Source of the DNA: Lentisphaeraceae bacterium
GTDB lineage: Bacteria; Verrucomicrobiota; Kiritimatiellia; RFP12; UBA1067
Direction: 5' to 3'
DNA length: 64,000 bases
Assembly (NCBI GenBank): GCA_004551905.1
Contig: SFPL01000092.1
Span: 1-64,000 of the forward strand
Both the position numbers and the translations under genes were made by a program. The notes under the pieces were generated by a model. It was not told the DNA's origin. It worked only from the letters and a program-made list of their open reading frames with translations, and made no database searches. Of the stretch, positions 1 through 8,524 are shown piece after piece (the stretch's first letter is position 1; each line of letters starts with the position of its first letter).

Positions 1-34
1 TCGCCGAAAGGCGGAATCTCCAGCTGAAGCCCGC

Positions 35-64
35 TTTACAAGCCCAAACCAAAACTGCTATAAT
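35..64 (+). promoter_or_regulatory. sigma70-type promoter of the hydrogenase pair
   Basis: A TTTACA box (35-40) and a perfect TATAAT (59-64) are separated by 18 bp, with TGC directly before the -10. Transcription would start near 71, leaving a leader of about 90 nt before the ATG at 160, with AAGGAA upstream of that start. The bases before it (1-34) hold a small CGCC-GAAA-GGCG hairpin and possibly the tail of an upstream gene; nothing firmer can be said. Confidence 0.65.
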
Positions 65-159
65 ACCGACAACAAGCAAGAAAGCTTCGTCAGCACAGGG
101 CTACGCAACGAGTGTTGCACTGGCTACTGGATGGCGGGACTCATTAAGGAAATTCTGAT

Positions 160-423
160 ATGGAAAAAATCAAAGTTGAAATCTGTTGCGGAACCGCCTG
201 CTATCTTCTGGGCGCCGCAAAACTTATGAATATCGAAGAGGAGCTTCCTGAGAATTTGAAGGACAAGGTTGATATTCAGGCGAGGACGTGCCTCGGCCTC
301 TGCGAGCGCGATCACCTTGGCGGCGCTCCTTATGTGAAGTTCAACGAAACTGAGATTATGGGCAACGCTTCTGTCGAGAAGGTTCTCGCCCGCCTCAATC
401 AGCTGGTCGAAGGTGCCGAATAA
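160..423 (+). CDS. thioredoxin-like [2Fe-2S] ferredoxin (NuoE/HydC-like small subunit)
   Basis: This 87-residue protein has the cysteine spacing of the thioredoxin-fold [2Fe-2S] proteins related to NuoE: Cys9-x4-Cys14 near the N-terminus and Cys44-x3-Cys48 in the middle. Such proteins pass electrons between NAD(P)H-linked flavoproteins and other iron-sulfur centres. It lies 2 nt before an [FeFe]-hydrogenase and is surely co-transcribed with it, so it probably serves as its electron-transfer partner; that pairing is inference. It is shorter than NuoE because it lacks the N-terminal helical part. GC content is clearly lower than in the genes from 2 kb onward. Confidence 0.8.
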   Translation: MEKIKVEICCGTACYLLGAAKLMNIEEELPENLKDKVDIQARTCLGLCERDHLGGAPYVKFNETEIMGNASVEKVLARLNQLVEGAE

Positions 424-425
424 TC

Positions 426-1838
426 ATGATTAACGGTGCTACCTACATTCGTCGCGAACTTTTGATCCGTCTTGTTCGCGCCTTCGACAACGGGGTTCTC
501 AGAGAGGAAATCGATCAGATTCCGATAAGACTGCGCCCTAAAGATTCAGACGCTTCGCGCTGCTGCATATATCATGACCGCGCGGTATTGAAGTATAGAC
601 TTATGGCGCTTCTCGGGATTTCCGCCGAAGAAGAAAGCGATGAAGCCAAAACGCTTAGTGAATATTTAGACGAGATTATTGGCGGCGAGCCTCGCGAGAT
701 CAGCGAAGACAGTGAGTTTGAGCGAAAGGTGGCGCCTCTTTCCGTCTGTGCGCCGGCATGCAGCGGCTGTCCCGATGCGCGTGTCGTGTCGACGTCCAAC
801 TGCCGTGGATGCTTCGCGAGACCATGCGTTTATAGTTGCCCTAAAAACGCGATAACGGTGACGAACGGACGCTCTCAGATTGATGCCGCCAAATGCATCA
901 AGTGCGGAAAGTGCATCTCGGCCTGCCCATATCACGCAATAGTCAAAACGACTGTTCCTTGTGAGGAGGCCTGCCCTGTGGGAGCCATCCGCAAGAACGA
1001 GCGCGGAGTCGCCGAAATTGATTTTTCGAAGTGCATCTTCTGCGGCAAGTGCTTTATGTCGTGTCCGTTCGGCGCGGTGATGGAGCGCTCCCAAATCGTT
1101 TCGGTTCTCTCTGCGATGAAGCGCGGCGAGAAGCTCGTGGCGATGGTCGCGCCTGCGGCGGACCGACAGTTTCCGGGGACGGTTGAGCAGCTTTTGGCCG
1201 CCTGCATAAAGGCGGGATTTTCAGATGTGATTGAAGTTGCCCTCGGAGCCGAGAAGACGACGGAGCACGAGACGGCAGAATTTCTCGAGCGTATGGAGCA
1301 GGATTCGAAGACCTTTATGACGACTTCGTGCTGTCCCGCTTACGTAAATTTAGTCGGCAAGCATCTGCCTGAACTGATTGACAAGGTTTCTCTCACGCCC
1401 AGTCCGATGGTCTATACCCACGAAATGGTTCGTGAGGCCAATCCTGGCGCCAAGACGGTCTTTATCGGGCCTTGCATCGCAAAGCGCAGCGAAGCCCGCC
1501 GCAAGGGGATTGATTTTGTTCTTTCGTTCGAAGAGCTCGGCGCGATTCTCGCCGGTCGCAAAATCGACGTTCTCGCCTGCGAGGCGCATCCCATCGACCG
1601 TCCTGCTGCGGCAACCGCTCGCAATTTTGCGCGCAGTTGCGGAGTCACAGAGGCAGTTTTAGCCGAGGCTACGGCTAAGCTTCCCGGTTTTCAGCTTTCA
1701 TCGAAGCAGATTAACGGTATCGATCGCAAAACATGCTCTATGCTTAAACTGTACGCGTCGGGCAAACTTCCAGCGAACTTCCTTGAAGTTATGGCCTGTC
1801 CCGGCGGCTGTGTAAACGGCCCTTGCTCGCTTTCGTAG
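426..1838 (+). CDS. [FeFe]-hydrogenase, group B / monomeric type
   Basis: The 470-residue protein starts with the helical region typical of group-B hydrogenases (RPKDSD followed by RCCIYHDRAV). A cysteine-rich ferredoxin part follows at about residues 105-220, with CRGCFARPCVYSCP, CIKCGKCISACP, CEEACP and CIFCGKCFMSCP binding [4Fe-4S] clusters. The H-cluster motifs are complete: L1 TSCCPAY (about 300), L2 FIGPCIAKR (about 346) and L3 MACPGGCVNGPC near the C-terminus. The enzyme would catalyse reversible proton reduction to H2 in fermentation, taking electrons from ferredoxin. It follows the small ferredoxin-like gene by 2 nt. The GC content is well below that of the rest of the window, which suggests recent acquisition. 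Group assignment rests on remembered motif patterns, not a tree. Confidence 0.92.
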   Translation: MINGATYIRRELLIRLVRAFDNGVLREEIDQIPIRLRPKDSDASRCCIYHDRAVLKYRLMALLGISAEEESDEAKTLSEYLDEIIGGEPREISEDSEFERKVAPLSVCAPACSGCPDARVVSTSNCRGCFARPCVYSCPKNAITVTNGRSQIDAAKCIKCGKCISACPYHAIVKTTVPCEEACPVGAIRKNERGVAEIDFSKCIFCGKCFMSCPFGAVMERSQIVSVLSAMKRGEKLVAMVAPAADRQFPGTVEQLLAACIKAGFSDVIEVALGAEKTTEHETAEFLERMEQDSKTFMTTSCCPAYVNLVGKHLPELIDKVSLTPSPMVYTHEMVREANPGAKTVFIGPCIAKRSEARRKGIDFVLSFEELGAILAGRKIDVLACEAHPIDRPAAATARNFARSCGVTEAVLAEATAKLPGFQLSSKQINGIDRKTCSMLKLYASGKLPANFLEVMACPGGCVNGPCSLS

Positions 1839-1934
1839 AATGTTTGAAGGAATGTGATTGGATTTCGCGGCGGTTTGCGCGGCAGAATGCGCGGCGGTTA
1901 AACAGGTTGAAAAGTTGGGCTACGCCGATTGAGA

Positions 1935-1960
1935 AGTTGAAAAGTTGAAAGGTTGAAAGG
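1935..1960 (+). repeat. octamer tandem repeat RGTTGAAA
   Basis: Three consecutive octamers AGTTGAAA, AGTTGAAA and GGTTGAAA occupy 1935-1958, followed by GG. A looser copy (CAGGTTGAAAAGTTG) lies just upstream at about 1903-1917. The same octamer family occurs at 43841-43880. The 222-bp gap between the hydrogenase and metY also contains several GCGCGGCGGTT-like words but no reading frame or riboswitch I can recognise. Confidence 0.7.
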
Positions 1961-2041
1961 CTGCGGCACCTTCCGTGGCAGTTTCTGCGGCGGTTTGAAA
2001 TGAAATGACGGTCGTATTTTCACACGGGAGGCCGATTTTTT

Positions 2042-2049
2042 GGTAAAAT
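2042..2049 (+). promoter_or_regulatory. extended -10 promoter of metY
   Basis: TGGTAAAAT (2041-2049) resembles an extended -10; no convincing -35 is visible. The ATG at 2061 is only 11 nt after the -10, so the leader would be at most a few bases and has no Shine-Dalgarno sequence. Confidence 0.5.
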
Positions 2050-2060
2050 ACACAACACCT

Positions 2061-3335
2061 ATGAAAATTGATACACTCTGTGTGCAGGGCGGCTACAGCC
2101 CTGAGTGCGGTCAGCCCCGCCAGGTGCCGATCGTTACGTCGACCACCTTCAAGTACGATACCACCCAGCACATGGCCGACCTCTTCGACCTAAAGGCGCC
2201 CGGTTACTTCTACACCCGCCTCGCCAACCCCACCAACGACATGGTGGCGAAGAAGATCGCAGCGCTCGAGGGCGGCGTCGCCGCGATTTTGACGAGCTCC
2301 GGCCAGGCGGCGTCGACCTTCGCCATCCTCAACCTCTGCAACGCCGGCGACCACGTCGTCTCCTCGGCGCAGATCTACGGCGGCACCTTCAACCTCTTCG
2401 CGGTCTCGCTGAAGAAGCTCGGCATCGAGTTCACCTTCGTAGACCCCGACGCGAGCGAGAAGGAGATCCAGAAGGCGTTCCGGCCCAACACCAAGTGCGT
2501 CTTCGGCGAGACGGTGGCGAATCCGTCCGGCTGCGTCCTCGACATCGCCAAGTTCGCGCGTGTCGCGCACAAGAACGGCGTGCCGCTCATCGTCGACAAT
2601 ACCTTCCCGACCCCGATCCTCTGCCGTCCGTTCCGCTTCGGCTGCGACATCGTCACCCATGCGACCACCAAGTACATGGACGGCCACTCCAGCCAGGTCG
2701 GCGGCTGCATCGTCGACTCCGGCAACTTCGACTGGGCGAAGCACGCCGACAAGTTCCCCGGTCTCGTCGAGCCCGACGCGTCCTATCACGGCCTCAGCTA
2801 CGTTAAGGCGTTCGGCAAGCAGGCCTTCATCGTCAAGTGCACCGCCCACCTGATGCGCGACTTCGGCTCCATCCCCTCGCCGTTCAACGCGTTCCTGGTG
2901 AACCTCGGGCTCGAGTCGCTCCACCTCAGGATCCGCCGCCACGCGGAGTCTGCGCTCAAGATCGCCAAGTGGCTCAAGGCCCAGAAGAAGGTGGCGTGGG
3001 TCAACTTCGCCGGGCTGCCGGGCTCGAAGTACCACAAGCTCGTCAGGAAGCAGTTCGACGGCAATTCGCCGTGCGGCGTGATGACCTTCGGCATCAGGGG
3101 CGGGCGCAAGGCGTCCATCAAGTTCATGGATTCGCTGAAGCTCATCGGCATCGTGACCCACGTCGCCGACGCCTGGAGCTGCGTTCTCCATCCGGCTTCG
3201 CACACCCACCGCCAGCTTACCGACGCGCAGCTCAAGGCGGCCGGCATTCCGCCGGACCTCATCCGGCTTTCTATCGGTCTCGAGGATCCGGAGGATCTTA
3301 TTGCCGACTTGAGGCAGGCGCTGGCGAAGGTGTAA
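2061..3335 (+). CDS. metY: O-acetylhomoserine sulfhydrylase / methionine gamma-lyase family PLP enzyme
   Basis: The 424-residue protein belongs to the Cys/Met-metabolism PLP family (fold type I). The PLP lysine sits in HATTKYMDGHSS (Lys204), preceded by the conserved VDNTFPTP segment, and the N-terminus has the usual VPIVTSTTF and YTRLANPTN motifs. Length and C-terminal RLSIGLEDPEDLIADL match MetY-type O-acetylhomoserine aminocarboxypropyltransferases, which make homocysteine from O-acetylhomoserine and sulfide. A methionine gamma-lyase role cannot be excluded from sequence. An upstream TTG at 2040 is in frame but lies in the promoter, so the ATG at 2061 is preferred. It is followed after 26 bp by a strong AAGGAGG that starts the next gene. 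Confidence 0.85.
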   Translation: MKIDTLCVQGGYSPECGQPRQVPIVTSTTFKYDTTQHMADLFDLKAPGYFYTRLANPTNDMVAKKIAALEGGVAAILTSSGQAASTFAILNLCNAGDHVVSSAQIYGGTFNLFAVSLKKLGIEFTFVDPDASEKEIQKAFRPNTKCVFGETVANPSGCVLDIAKFARVAHKNGVPLIVDNTFPTPILCRPFRFGCDIVTHATTKYMDGHSSQVGGCIVDSGNFDWAKHADKFPGLVEPDASYHGLSYVKAFGKQAFIVKCTAHLMRDFGSIPSPFNAFLVNLGLESLHLRIRRHAESALKIAKWLKAQKKVAWVNFAGLPGSKYHKLVRKQFDGNSPCGVMTFGIRGGRKASIKFMDSLKLIGIVTHVADAWSCVLHPASHTHRQLTDAQLKAAGIPPDLIRLSIGLEDPEDLIADLRQALAKV

Positions 3336-3361
3336 ATCCAATCCTTAAGGAGGGATGAGCC

Positions 3362-6300
3362 ATGGCAGACAGCAAGAAGGCACGGATATGGGACTGGACG
3401 GTCGGCGCGGCGCTCGCGGCGCTCGCGGCGCTCGTCTACTTCCTCTCGATGGCGAGCTACGCCTATCCCGGCGAGAGCGCGCACCTGCAGGTGGTCTGGC
3501 GCGGGCTCGACGCCGCGGCATCCACCCCGTATCCGCTGATGGCGTTCTTCGCGCGTCCGCTTGGCTGCGGCAACGCGATTGCCCCTGTCCTCGGCGTCCT
3601 CGCCGTCCTGCTCCTCTACGCCTGCACGCTCAAGTTCATGCGCCGGAACATCTTCGGCGAGGACGTGGACGCGATGGCGGCGCCGGTCTCGCGCGTCGCC
3701 GGCGCTGCCGCGGCGCTGGTGTTCCTCTTCACCCCGGCGGTGCGGAGCGCCGCGACGCACCTAGAGCCGCGCCTCTTCGACGCGGTCTGGGCGCTCCTCT
3801 GCGCCGCGACACTGCTCGCCTACGTCGGCGCGAGTTCCCGCCGCCGCGCCTACCTCTTCCTCGTGCTCCTCGGCGCGCTTGCCGCGGCCGGCTTCTGCGA
3901 CTCGGTCCTCTTCGTGGTGCTGATGCCGGTGGCGATCTTCATCGTCATCCGCACCGAGCTTTTCTCGGGGCGCAGTCCCTATGCCGCGCCCGCGCTCCTG
4001 CTCGGCGTGTTCCTGGTCGCGGTGTTCGTCTTCCTGACGGCGTTTGGCATCTCCTTCAACGACGTCCTCCGCCACTGCTCGGTCGACCTTTCGGTCTACA
4101 CGCACCCGGGCTGGGTGCTCGTCGCCATCTTCGCCACTCTTCCGTTCGTGGTCGTGCTCTTCTCCTCCCCCCGCGTCTACAACGAGCCGTTTTCGCTGGT
4201 GCAGTTCGCGTTCCAGGCGGCGATGTCGCTGGTGGCGATAATAGCGGTGGCGACGCCGCTATCGCCCTCGTCGATGATGGAGACGTGGGGCGTGCCGCCG
4301 GTCGTCACCTCCGCGTTCGCTGCGTTCTTCGCCGGCCACCTGGTCTCCTACTGGTGGATGCGCCGCGGCAAGCCTTCCTGCCTCGCGGCGATGGTGGTGC
4401 TTGCCTTCGCGCTCGGCTTCGCCTCGCTCTGGAGCTTCTCCACCTTCGAGCGCGACCGCGGCGCCTTTGCCGACGCGGTCGTCCGCAAGGCGCTGGACGA
4501 CATGGACGGGCGCACCTGGCTCGTCACCGACGGCCTGCTTGACGACCACTTCCTGCTCGAGAACGCCAGGCGCGGCGGCGACACAACCCTCGTCTCGCTC
4601 GCCCGCGACATAGAGCCCGACTACCTCGAGCGCCTTGGCGTACGCGTGCGCGAGAAGGGGATAGGCGGATCCAAGAACACCCAGCTGATGCTCTCGCTTT
4701 CGCTCGGCGTGCTGCCGTTCGTGCAGGACTGGCTCAGCAGCGACCCGACCGCCCCGAAGTCCGTCGCCATCTGGGGCGCGCCCGACCTCTGGTACTCGGC
4801 CGGCTTCCGTCCCGTGCCGGAGTTTCTCTTCTTCGGCGCCGACGAGTCCCGCGCCAAGATGGACTGGAGCGCCTGGCTTGAATTCAACAAGATCCTCCAC
4901 GCGCCCAAGGACTGGGGAAGCTACTCGCACTGGCGCGACGTGAAGAACCCGATCGACCGCCTGCGCCTCGCCCTGCGCCGCCACCTTGGGCTCGTGGCGA
5001 ACAACGTCGGCGTCTATCTGCAGGACCATGGCCACGACGACGAGGCCTTCGATTTCTACGAGCGCGTCCTCAACGAGATCGACTCTGACAACGTCTGCTC
5101 GCTCTTCAACGAGATCGAGCTCGCCGGTGCCAAGAACGCCAGGGCGGTCGCGAAGCGTCCCGAGCTCGAGCGCAAGCTCCGGCAGATCGCCGAAGACAAG
5201 GCGCGCCGCTACGCGATCTGGCGCCTCGCGTCGTACTACGGCTACATCCGCAATCCCGACATGTTCGTCCGGCTCGGCTACACCTGGGCGCGCTCCGGCC
5301 GCCCGGGCGACGCGCTGGCGCAGATCCGCCGCGCCATCGACTTCGTCCCCAAGGAGAAGCAGATCGCCCTCCTCAACATGATGGCCGCGCTCTACGCGAG
5401 CGAGAACGACCAGTCGAAGTCCCGCACCATCTACGAGAGCGTGCTCGCCCAGAACGGGCAGGACCACGACGCCCTCATCGGCATGATGCGCCTCAAGCTG
5501 CTCGAAGGCGACCAGAAGCAGGCGCTCGCGTACCTGGAACGCGCGGTCAAGTCGTCGCCAGAGGAGGGGCGGCTCGCGAAGATCGAGCTTTCGATGATCT
5601 CAATGATGAAGGGCGATCTCAAGGGCGCCAAGGCGTCGCTCGCCAGGCTGACCGACGACAACCCGAAGGATCTACAGGTCTGGTCGCTCCTCGCCGCCGT
5701 CACCATGCAGCTGTGGGACGCGTCCAAGGACCAGGCGGAGAAGACCGCGCTGATGAAGGACATCACCGACCGCATCCTGCCCACGATGGAGAAGCAGTCC
5801 ACCAACCCCTACGACTACTATCTCCAGACCACGAAGGCGTTCGTCTACATGCGCGGCGGCGACGACAAGCGCCGCCTCGCGCGCGACGCCTTCGCCGCGG
5901 CCGCCCGGGCCCGGCCGGACTCCACCGCCGCCCAGGATATGATGCTCGGGCTCGACATCTCGCTTGACGACAAGGTCGGCGCCGAGCACCACGCGCGCGA
6001 GGTGCTGCGCCGCAACCGCAACGCGCCGCTCGCCAACTATGTGATGGGCTCGCTCGCGATCGGCCGCGGCCAGTACAACGAGGCCGAAGCCTATCTGCGC
6101 AAGGCGGCCGACGCCCCGCAGCCGAACGTCCTCGCGCTCAACGACATCGCCGAGGTCCTGCGCCGCACCAGGAAGCTGGACGACGCCGAGCGCTACGCCC
6201 GCCTCGCCACGGAGAAGGCCCCGGAATTCTATATCGTCTGGGAGACTCTGGGCGTGGTGCTGATGGACGCCGGCAAGGACGCCGCCGAGGCCGAGAAATG

Positions 6301-6505
6301 CATCGTCAAGGCGATCGAGCTGCAGAAGAAGAGCGGCGCCAAGACCGAGGACATCCGCATCTACGCCTCGCTCGCGCGGGCGCAGCTCCTGCGGGGCGAC
6401 AAGAAGGCGGCGCGGCTCTCAGTCCGCAAGGTGCGACCGCGCATCTCGGAGCTGAACGACTTCGAGCGCCGCGAATTCGAGGAGATCGAGAAGCGTGTTA
6501 AGTGA
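3362..6505 (+). CDS. large polytopic membrane protein with C-terminal TPR array (DUF2723/GT117-like)
   Basis: This protein has 1047 residues. About the first 400 hold some ten hydrophobic helices, with a YPGESAHLQVV segment and a PYPL segment in the first loop, which resembles the acidic loop of DUF2723/GT117 glycosyltransferase-like proteins. A soluble domain follows (about 400-560), and the last 480 residues are helical TPR units (for example YASENDQSKSRTIYESVL). I infer a lipid-linked-sugar-using transferase or an assembly scaffold; the exact reaction is unknown. A strong Shine-Dalgarno (AAGGAGG) precedes the ATG. The next genes overlap its 3' end in sequence and include a decaprenyl-phosphate-type transferase, so polyprenyl-phosphate-linked glycan synthesis is a plausible theme. 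Confidence 0.7.
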   Translation: MADSKKARIWDWTVGAALAALAALVYFLSMASYAYPGESAHLQVVWRGLDAAASTPYPLMAFFARPLGCGNAIAPVLGVLAVLLLYACTLKFMRRNIFGEDVDAMAAPVSRVAGAAAALVFLFTPAVRSAATHLEPRLFDAVWALLCAATLLAYVGASSRRRAYLFLVLLGALAAAGFCDSVLFVVLMPVAIFIVIRTELFSGRSPYAAPALLLGVFLVAVFVFLTAFGISFNDVLRHCSVDLSVYTHPGWVLVAIFATLPFVVVLFSSPRVYNEPFSLVQFAFQAAMSLVAIIAVATPLSPSSMMETWGVPPVVTSAFAAFFAGHLVSYWWMRRGKPSCLAAMVVLAFALGFASLWSFSTFERDRGAFADAVVRKALDDMDGRTWLVTDGLLDDHFLLENARRGGDTTLVSLARDIEPDYLERLGVRVREKGIGGSKNTQLMLSLSLGVLPFVQDWLSSDPTAPKSVAIWGAPDLWYSAGFRPVPEFLFFGADESRAKMDWSAWLEFNKILHAPKDWGSYSHWRDVKNPIDRLRLALRRHLGLVANNVGVYLQDHGHDDEAFDFYERVLNEIDSDNVCSLFNEIELAGAKNARAVAKRPELERKLRQIAEDKARRYAIWRLASYYGYIRNPDMFVRLGYTWARSGRPGDALAQIRRAIDFVPKEKQIALLNMMAALYASENDQSKSRTIYESVLAQNGQDHDALIGMMRLKLLEGDQKQALAYLERAVKSSPEEGRLAKIELSMISMMKGDLKGAKASLARLTDDNPKDLQVWSLLAAVTMQLWDASKDQAEKTALMKDITDRILPTMEKQSTNPYDYYLQTTKAFVYMRGGDDKRRLARDAFAAAARARPDSTAAQDMMLGLDISLDDKVGAEHHAREVLRRNRNAPLANYVMGSLAIGRGQYNEAEAYLRKAADAPQPNVLALNDIAEVLRRTRKLDDAERYARLATEKAPEFYIVWETLGVVLMDAGKDAAEAEKCIVKAIELQKKSGAKTEDIRIYASLARAQLLRGDKKAARLSVRKVRPRISELNDFERREFEEIEKRVK

Positions 6506-7631
6506 GCTGCTGCTCGCCTCAGCCATCCAGATCGGGCCGTTCTGGCAGCACGACGAGAACGGCTCGGCCGCGCTACGTCCGCTCTGGTCCCGGACGACCG
6601 AGACCACCGATGTCCTCTGGCCCGTCTTCACCGCCCACCGCGACTGGTGGCGCTGCTGCTTAGTCGCCCACTACATGACCAACTACGCCGGCTGGCAGTT
6701 CTCGCTGTTGCCGATCTGGTGGAACGGCACGGCCAGGCGCCGCGGTGTGGAGGGCGCGGAGCCTGAGCCTTACTGGGGGCTCTTTCCGCTCTGGGGTACG
6801 CATCCGCACTTCCTCGCGCTTTACGACTTCGACTTCGTGCTCTGGCCGCTCTACCACGCCTACTCCACGCCGCGCCCAGGCGAGGACCGGATGATGCGCT
6901 CCCGCTCCGTCCTCTTCCCGTTTTTCCACTGGCGGGACGACGGCAGCTGGGGCTTCTGGCCCGTCTGCGGCGTCGGCCACCAGCGCGAGTCAGACCACCG
7001 CTACTTCCTCTGGCCGATCTTCACCTGGGCCGACTACCGCGCCGACCGCGTCACCGCCGGCGCCGGCTACTCGTGGATGTTCTGGCCGCTCGTCGGCCAC
7101 GTCGAGCGCGAGCGCGAAGACCAGTGGCTGGTAATTCCGCCGCTCTTCTCGCTCGCCGTAGTCAGCTACCCGGAGTTCTCCACGCCGGAAGAGGAGATCC
7201 GCGGCAGGCTGCTGAGGTGTCCGTGGCCGATCTTCGAGTGGGAGAACTCCGCCAACCGCGAGCGCATCTCCATCCTGCCGCTCTACGAACGCATCTGCTG
7301 GCGCTCGATGAATGATGGGGAGTTCTCCGGCTCCGTCACCCGTTTCGGCTGGCGGCTGGTGGAGATCTACGATGACGAGACGCGCGTCTTCCCGATCTGG
7401 ACCAGCCGCGGCGACGGCTCCTACTTCCGCCTCTGGCCGTTCTGGGAGTCGAGCGTGCGCGACGGAGTGGAGTATGGACGCTTCCTCTCCCTCTTCCCCA
7501 TCCGCCACGTGCCGGCGGTGGACCGCAACTGGTCGAAGTTCTGGACCTTCTACGAGCGGGAGGAGAATCCGGTCGAAGTGAACCACTCGCTCTTCTGGGG
7601 CATCATCAGATGGCGTACCTCAAAACCATAA
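6495..7631 (+). CDS. tryptophan/proline-rich repeat protein, function unknown
   Basis: The 378-residue protein begins with GTG at 6495, overlapping the previous gene by 11 nt, and overlaps the following gene by 22 nt. The first 12 residues are hydrophobic but short for a signal peptide. The body consists of about fourteen irregular units of 20-30 residues, each with a core like LWPVF, LLPIWW, LFPLW, LWPLY, LFPFFHW, FWPV, LWPIFTW, FWPL or FPIW. The aromatic-proline core spaced by polar, charged stretches suggests a regular beta structure, either a propeller or a membrane-associated barrel. I do not recognise a characterised family. Tight overlap on both sides implies translational coupling with the membrane-TPR protein and the UbiA-type enzyme. 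Confidence 0.75.
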   Translation: MLSELLLASAIQIGPFWQHDENGSAALRPLWSRTTETTDVLWPVFTAHRDWWRCCLVAHYMTNYAGWQFSLLPIWWNGTARRRGVEGAEPEPYWGLFPLWGTHPHFLALYDFDFVLWPLYHAYSTPRPGEDRMMRSRSVLFPFFHWRDDGSWGFWPVCGVGHQRESDHRYFLWPIFTWADYRADRVTAGAGYSWMFWPLVGHVEREREDQWLVIPPLFSLAVVSYPEFSTPEEEIRGRLLRCPWPIFEWENSANRERISILPLYERICWRSMNDGEFSGSVTRFGWRLVEIYDDETRVFPIWTSRGDGSYFRLWPFWESSVRDGVEYGRFLSLFPIRHVPAVDRNWSKFWTFYEREENPVEVNHSLFWGIIRWRTSKP

Positions 7632-8524
7632 GGATCTGGGCGCGGGCGCTGCGCGTGGGGCAGTGGACCAAGAACCTGCTCATCCCGGCGGCGTGGCTGT
7701 TCGCGCTCGGCGACCCTGCCCAGCGCGCGATGGCGCAGGGGTGGCGGCCGGTCCTGCTGATGCTCGGCATGTTCGCGAGCTTCTGCCTCGTCTCCTCGGC
7801 GTTCTACCTCCTGAACGACGTCCGCGACCGCGAATCCGACCGCCGCCACCCGGTCAAGCGCTTCCGACCCGTCGCCGCCGGGCTCGTCTCGCCGCGCGAG
7901 GCAACCGTCGCCGCCGGCCTCCTGTTCGTCGCCGGCATCATCCCTTCGCTGGTGATGTTCCTCCGCCACGTCGACCGCTGGCCGATGATCGCGGTGGTCC
8001 TCGGCTACAGCGCCATGCAGCTCTGCTACACCGGCTTCCTCAAGCGCCTGCCCTACGTCGACGTCGTAGTCATCGCCGCTGGCTTCGTCCTCCGCGCCGT
8101 CGCCGGCACGATGGTGCTGGGCGTGCGCCTCTCGCCCTGGCTGCTCGCCTGCGCCTTCTCGCTCTCGCTCTTCCTCGCCCTTTGCAAGCGCCGCCACGAG
8201 AAGCTCCTGAGCGAGGAGTCCCGCCCCGCGCTCCTTGGTTACCACCTGCCCACCCTCGATATGCTCATCGCCAGCTCCGCCATGGTCACGCTTTCGGTCT
8301 ACGTCGCCTACACGCTCGTCCCCTCGACCGTCGCGCGCTACGCCTGCGGCGAAAACCTCGCCTTCACCGCCATCCCCGTCGGCCTCGGGCTCGTCCGCTA
8401 CCTCTATCTCACCTACGCCCGCGGCGACGTCGGCCGGCCGGACAAGATACTGCTCTCCGACAAGGTGATGTGGGCGATTCTCCTCCTATACGCCGTCTCC
8501 GCCGCGGTAGTGGTGGTGCGATGA
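7610..8524 (+). CDS. UbiA-family decaprenyl-phosphate phosphoribosyltransferase-like protein
   Basis: The 304-residue protein has about eight to nine transmembrane helices. Residues 69-91 carry the diagnostic UbiA aspartate motif in the form NDVRDRESDRRHPVKRFRP, which is the variant seen in 5-phospho-ribose-1-diphosphate:decaprenyl-phosphate transferases (Rv3806c type) rather than in ubiquinone or heme-O enzymes. The N-terminal RVGQWTKNLL also fits that subgroup. The reaction would load a phosphoribosyl group onto polyprenyl phosphate in the cytoplasmic membrane, the first step to lipid-linked ribose or arabinose. Substrate is inferred from family. It overlaps the genes on both sides (22 nt upstream, ATGA downstream). 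Confidence 0.8.
   Translation: MAYLKTIRIWARALRVGQWTKNLLIPAAWLFALGDPAQRAMAQGWRPVLLMLGMFASFCLVSSAFYLLNDVRDRESDRRHPVKRFRPVAAGLVSPREATVAAGLLFVAGIIPSLVMFLRHVDRWPMIAVVLGYSAMQLCYTGFLKRLPYVDVVVIAAGFVLRAVAGTMVLGVRLSPWLLACAFSLSLFLALCKRRHEKLLSEESRPALLGYHLPTLDMLIASSAMVTLSVYVAYTLVPSTVARYACGENLAFTAIPVGLGLVRYLYLTYARGDVGRPDKILLSDKVMWAILLLYAVSAAVVVVR

Noticed and set aside
1839..2060. SAM riboswitch before metY
   Set aside because: The -10 lies 11 nt before the ATG, so there is no room for an aptamer, and no SAM-I-like stems are visible upstream.
7663..8520. In-frame extension of folC upstream to 7663
   Set aside because: The extension lies in another frame across the UbiA gene and encodes Arg/Pro-rich shadow sequence; the ATGA start at 8521 gives the normal FolC N-terminus.
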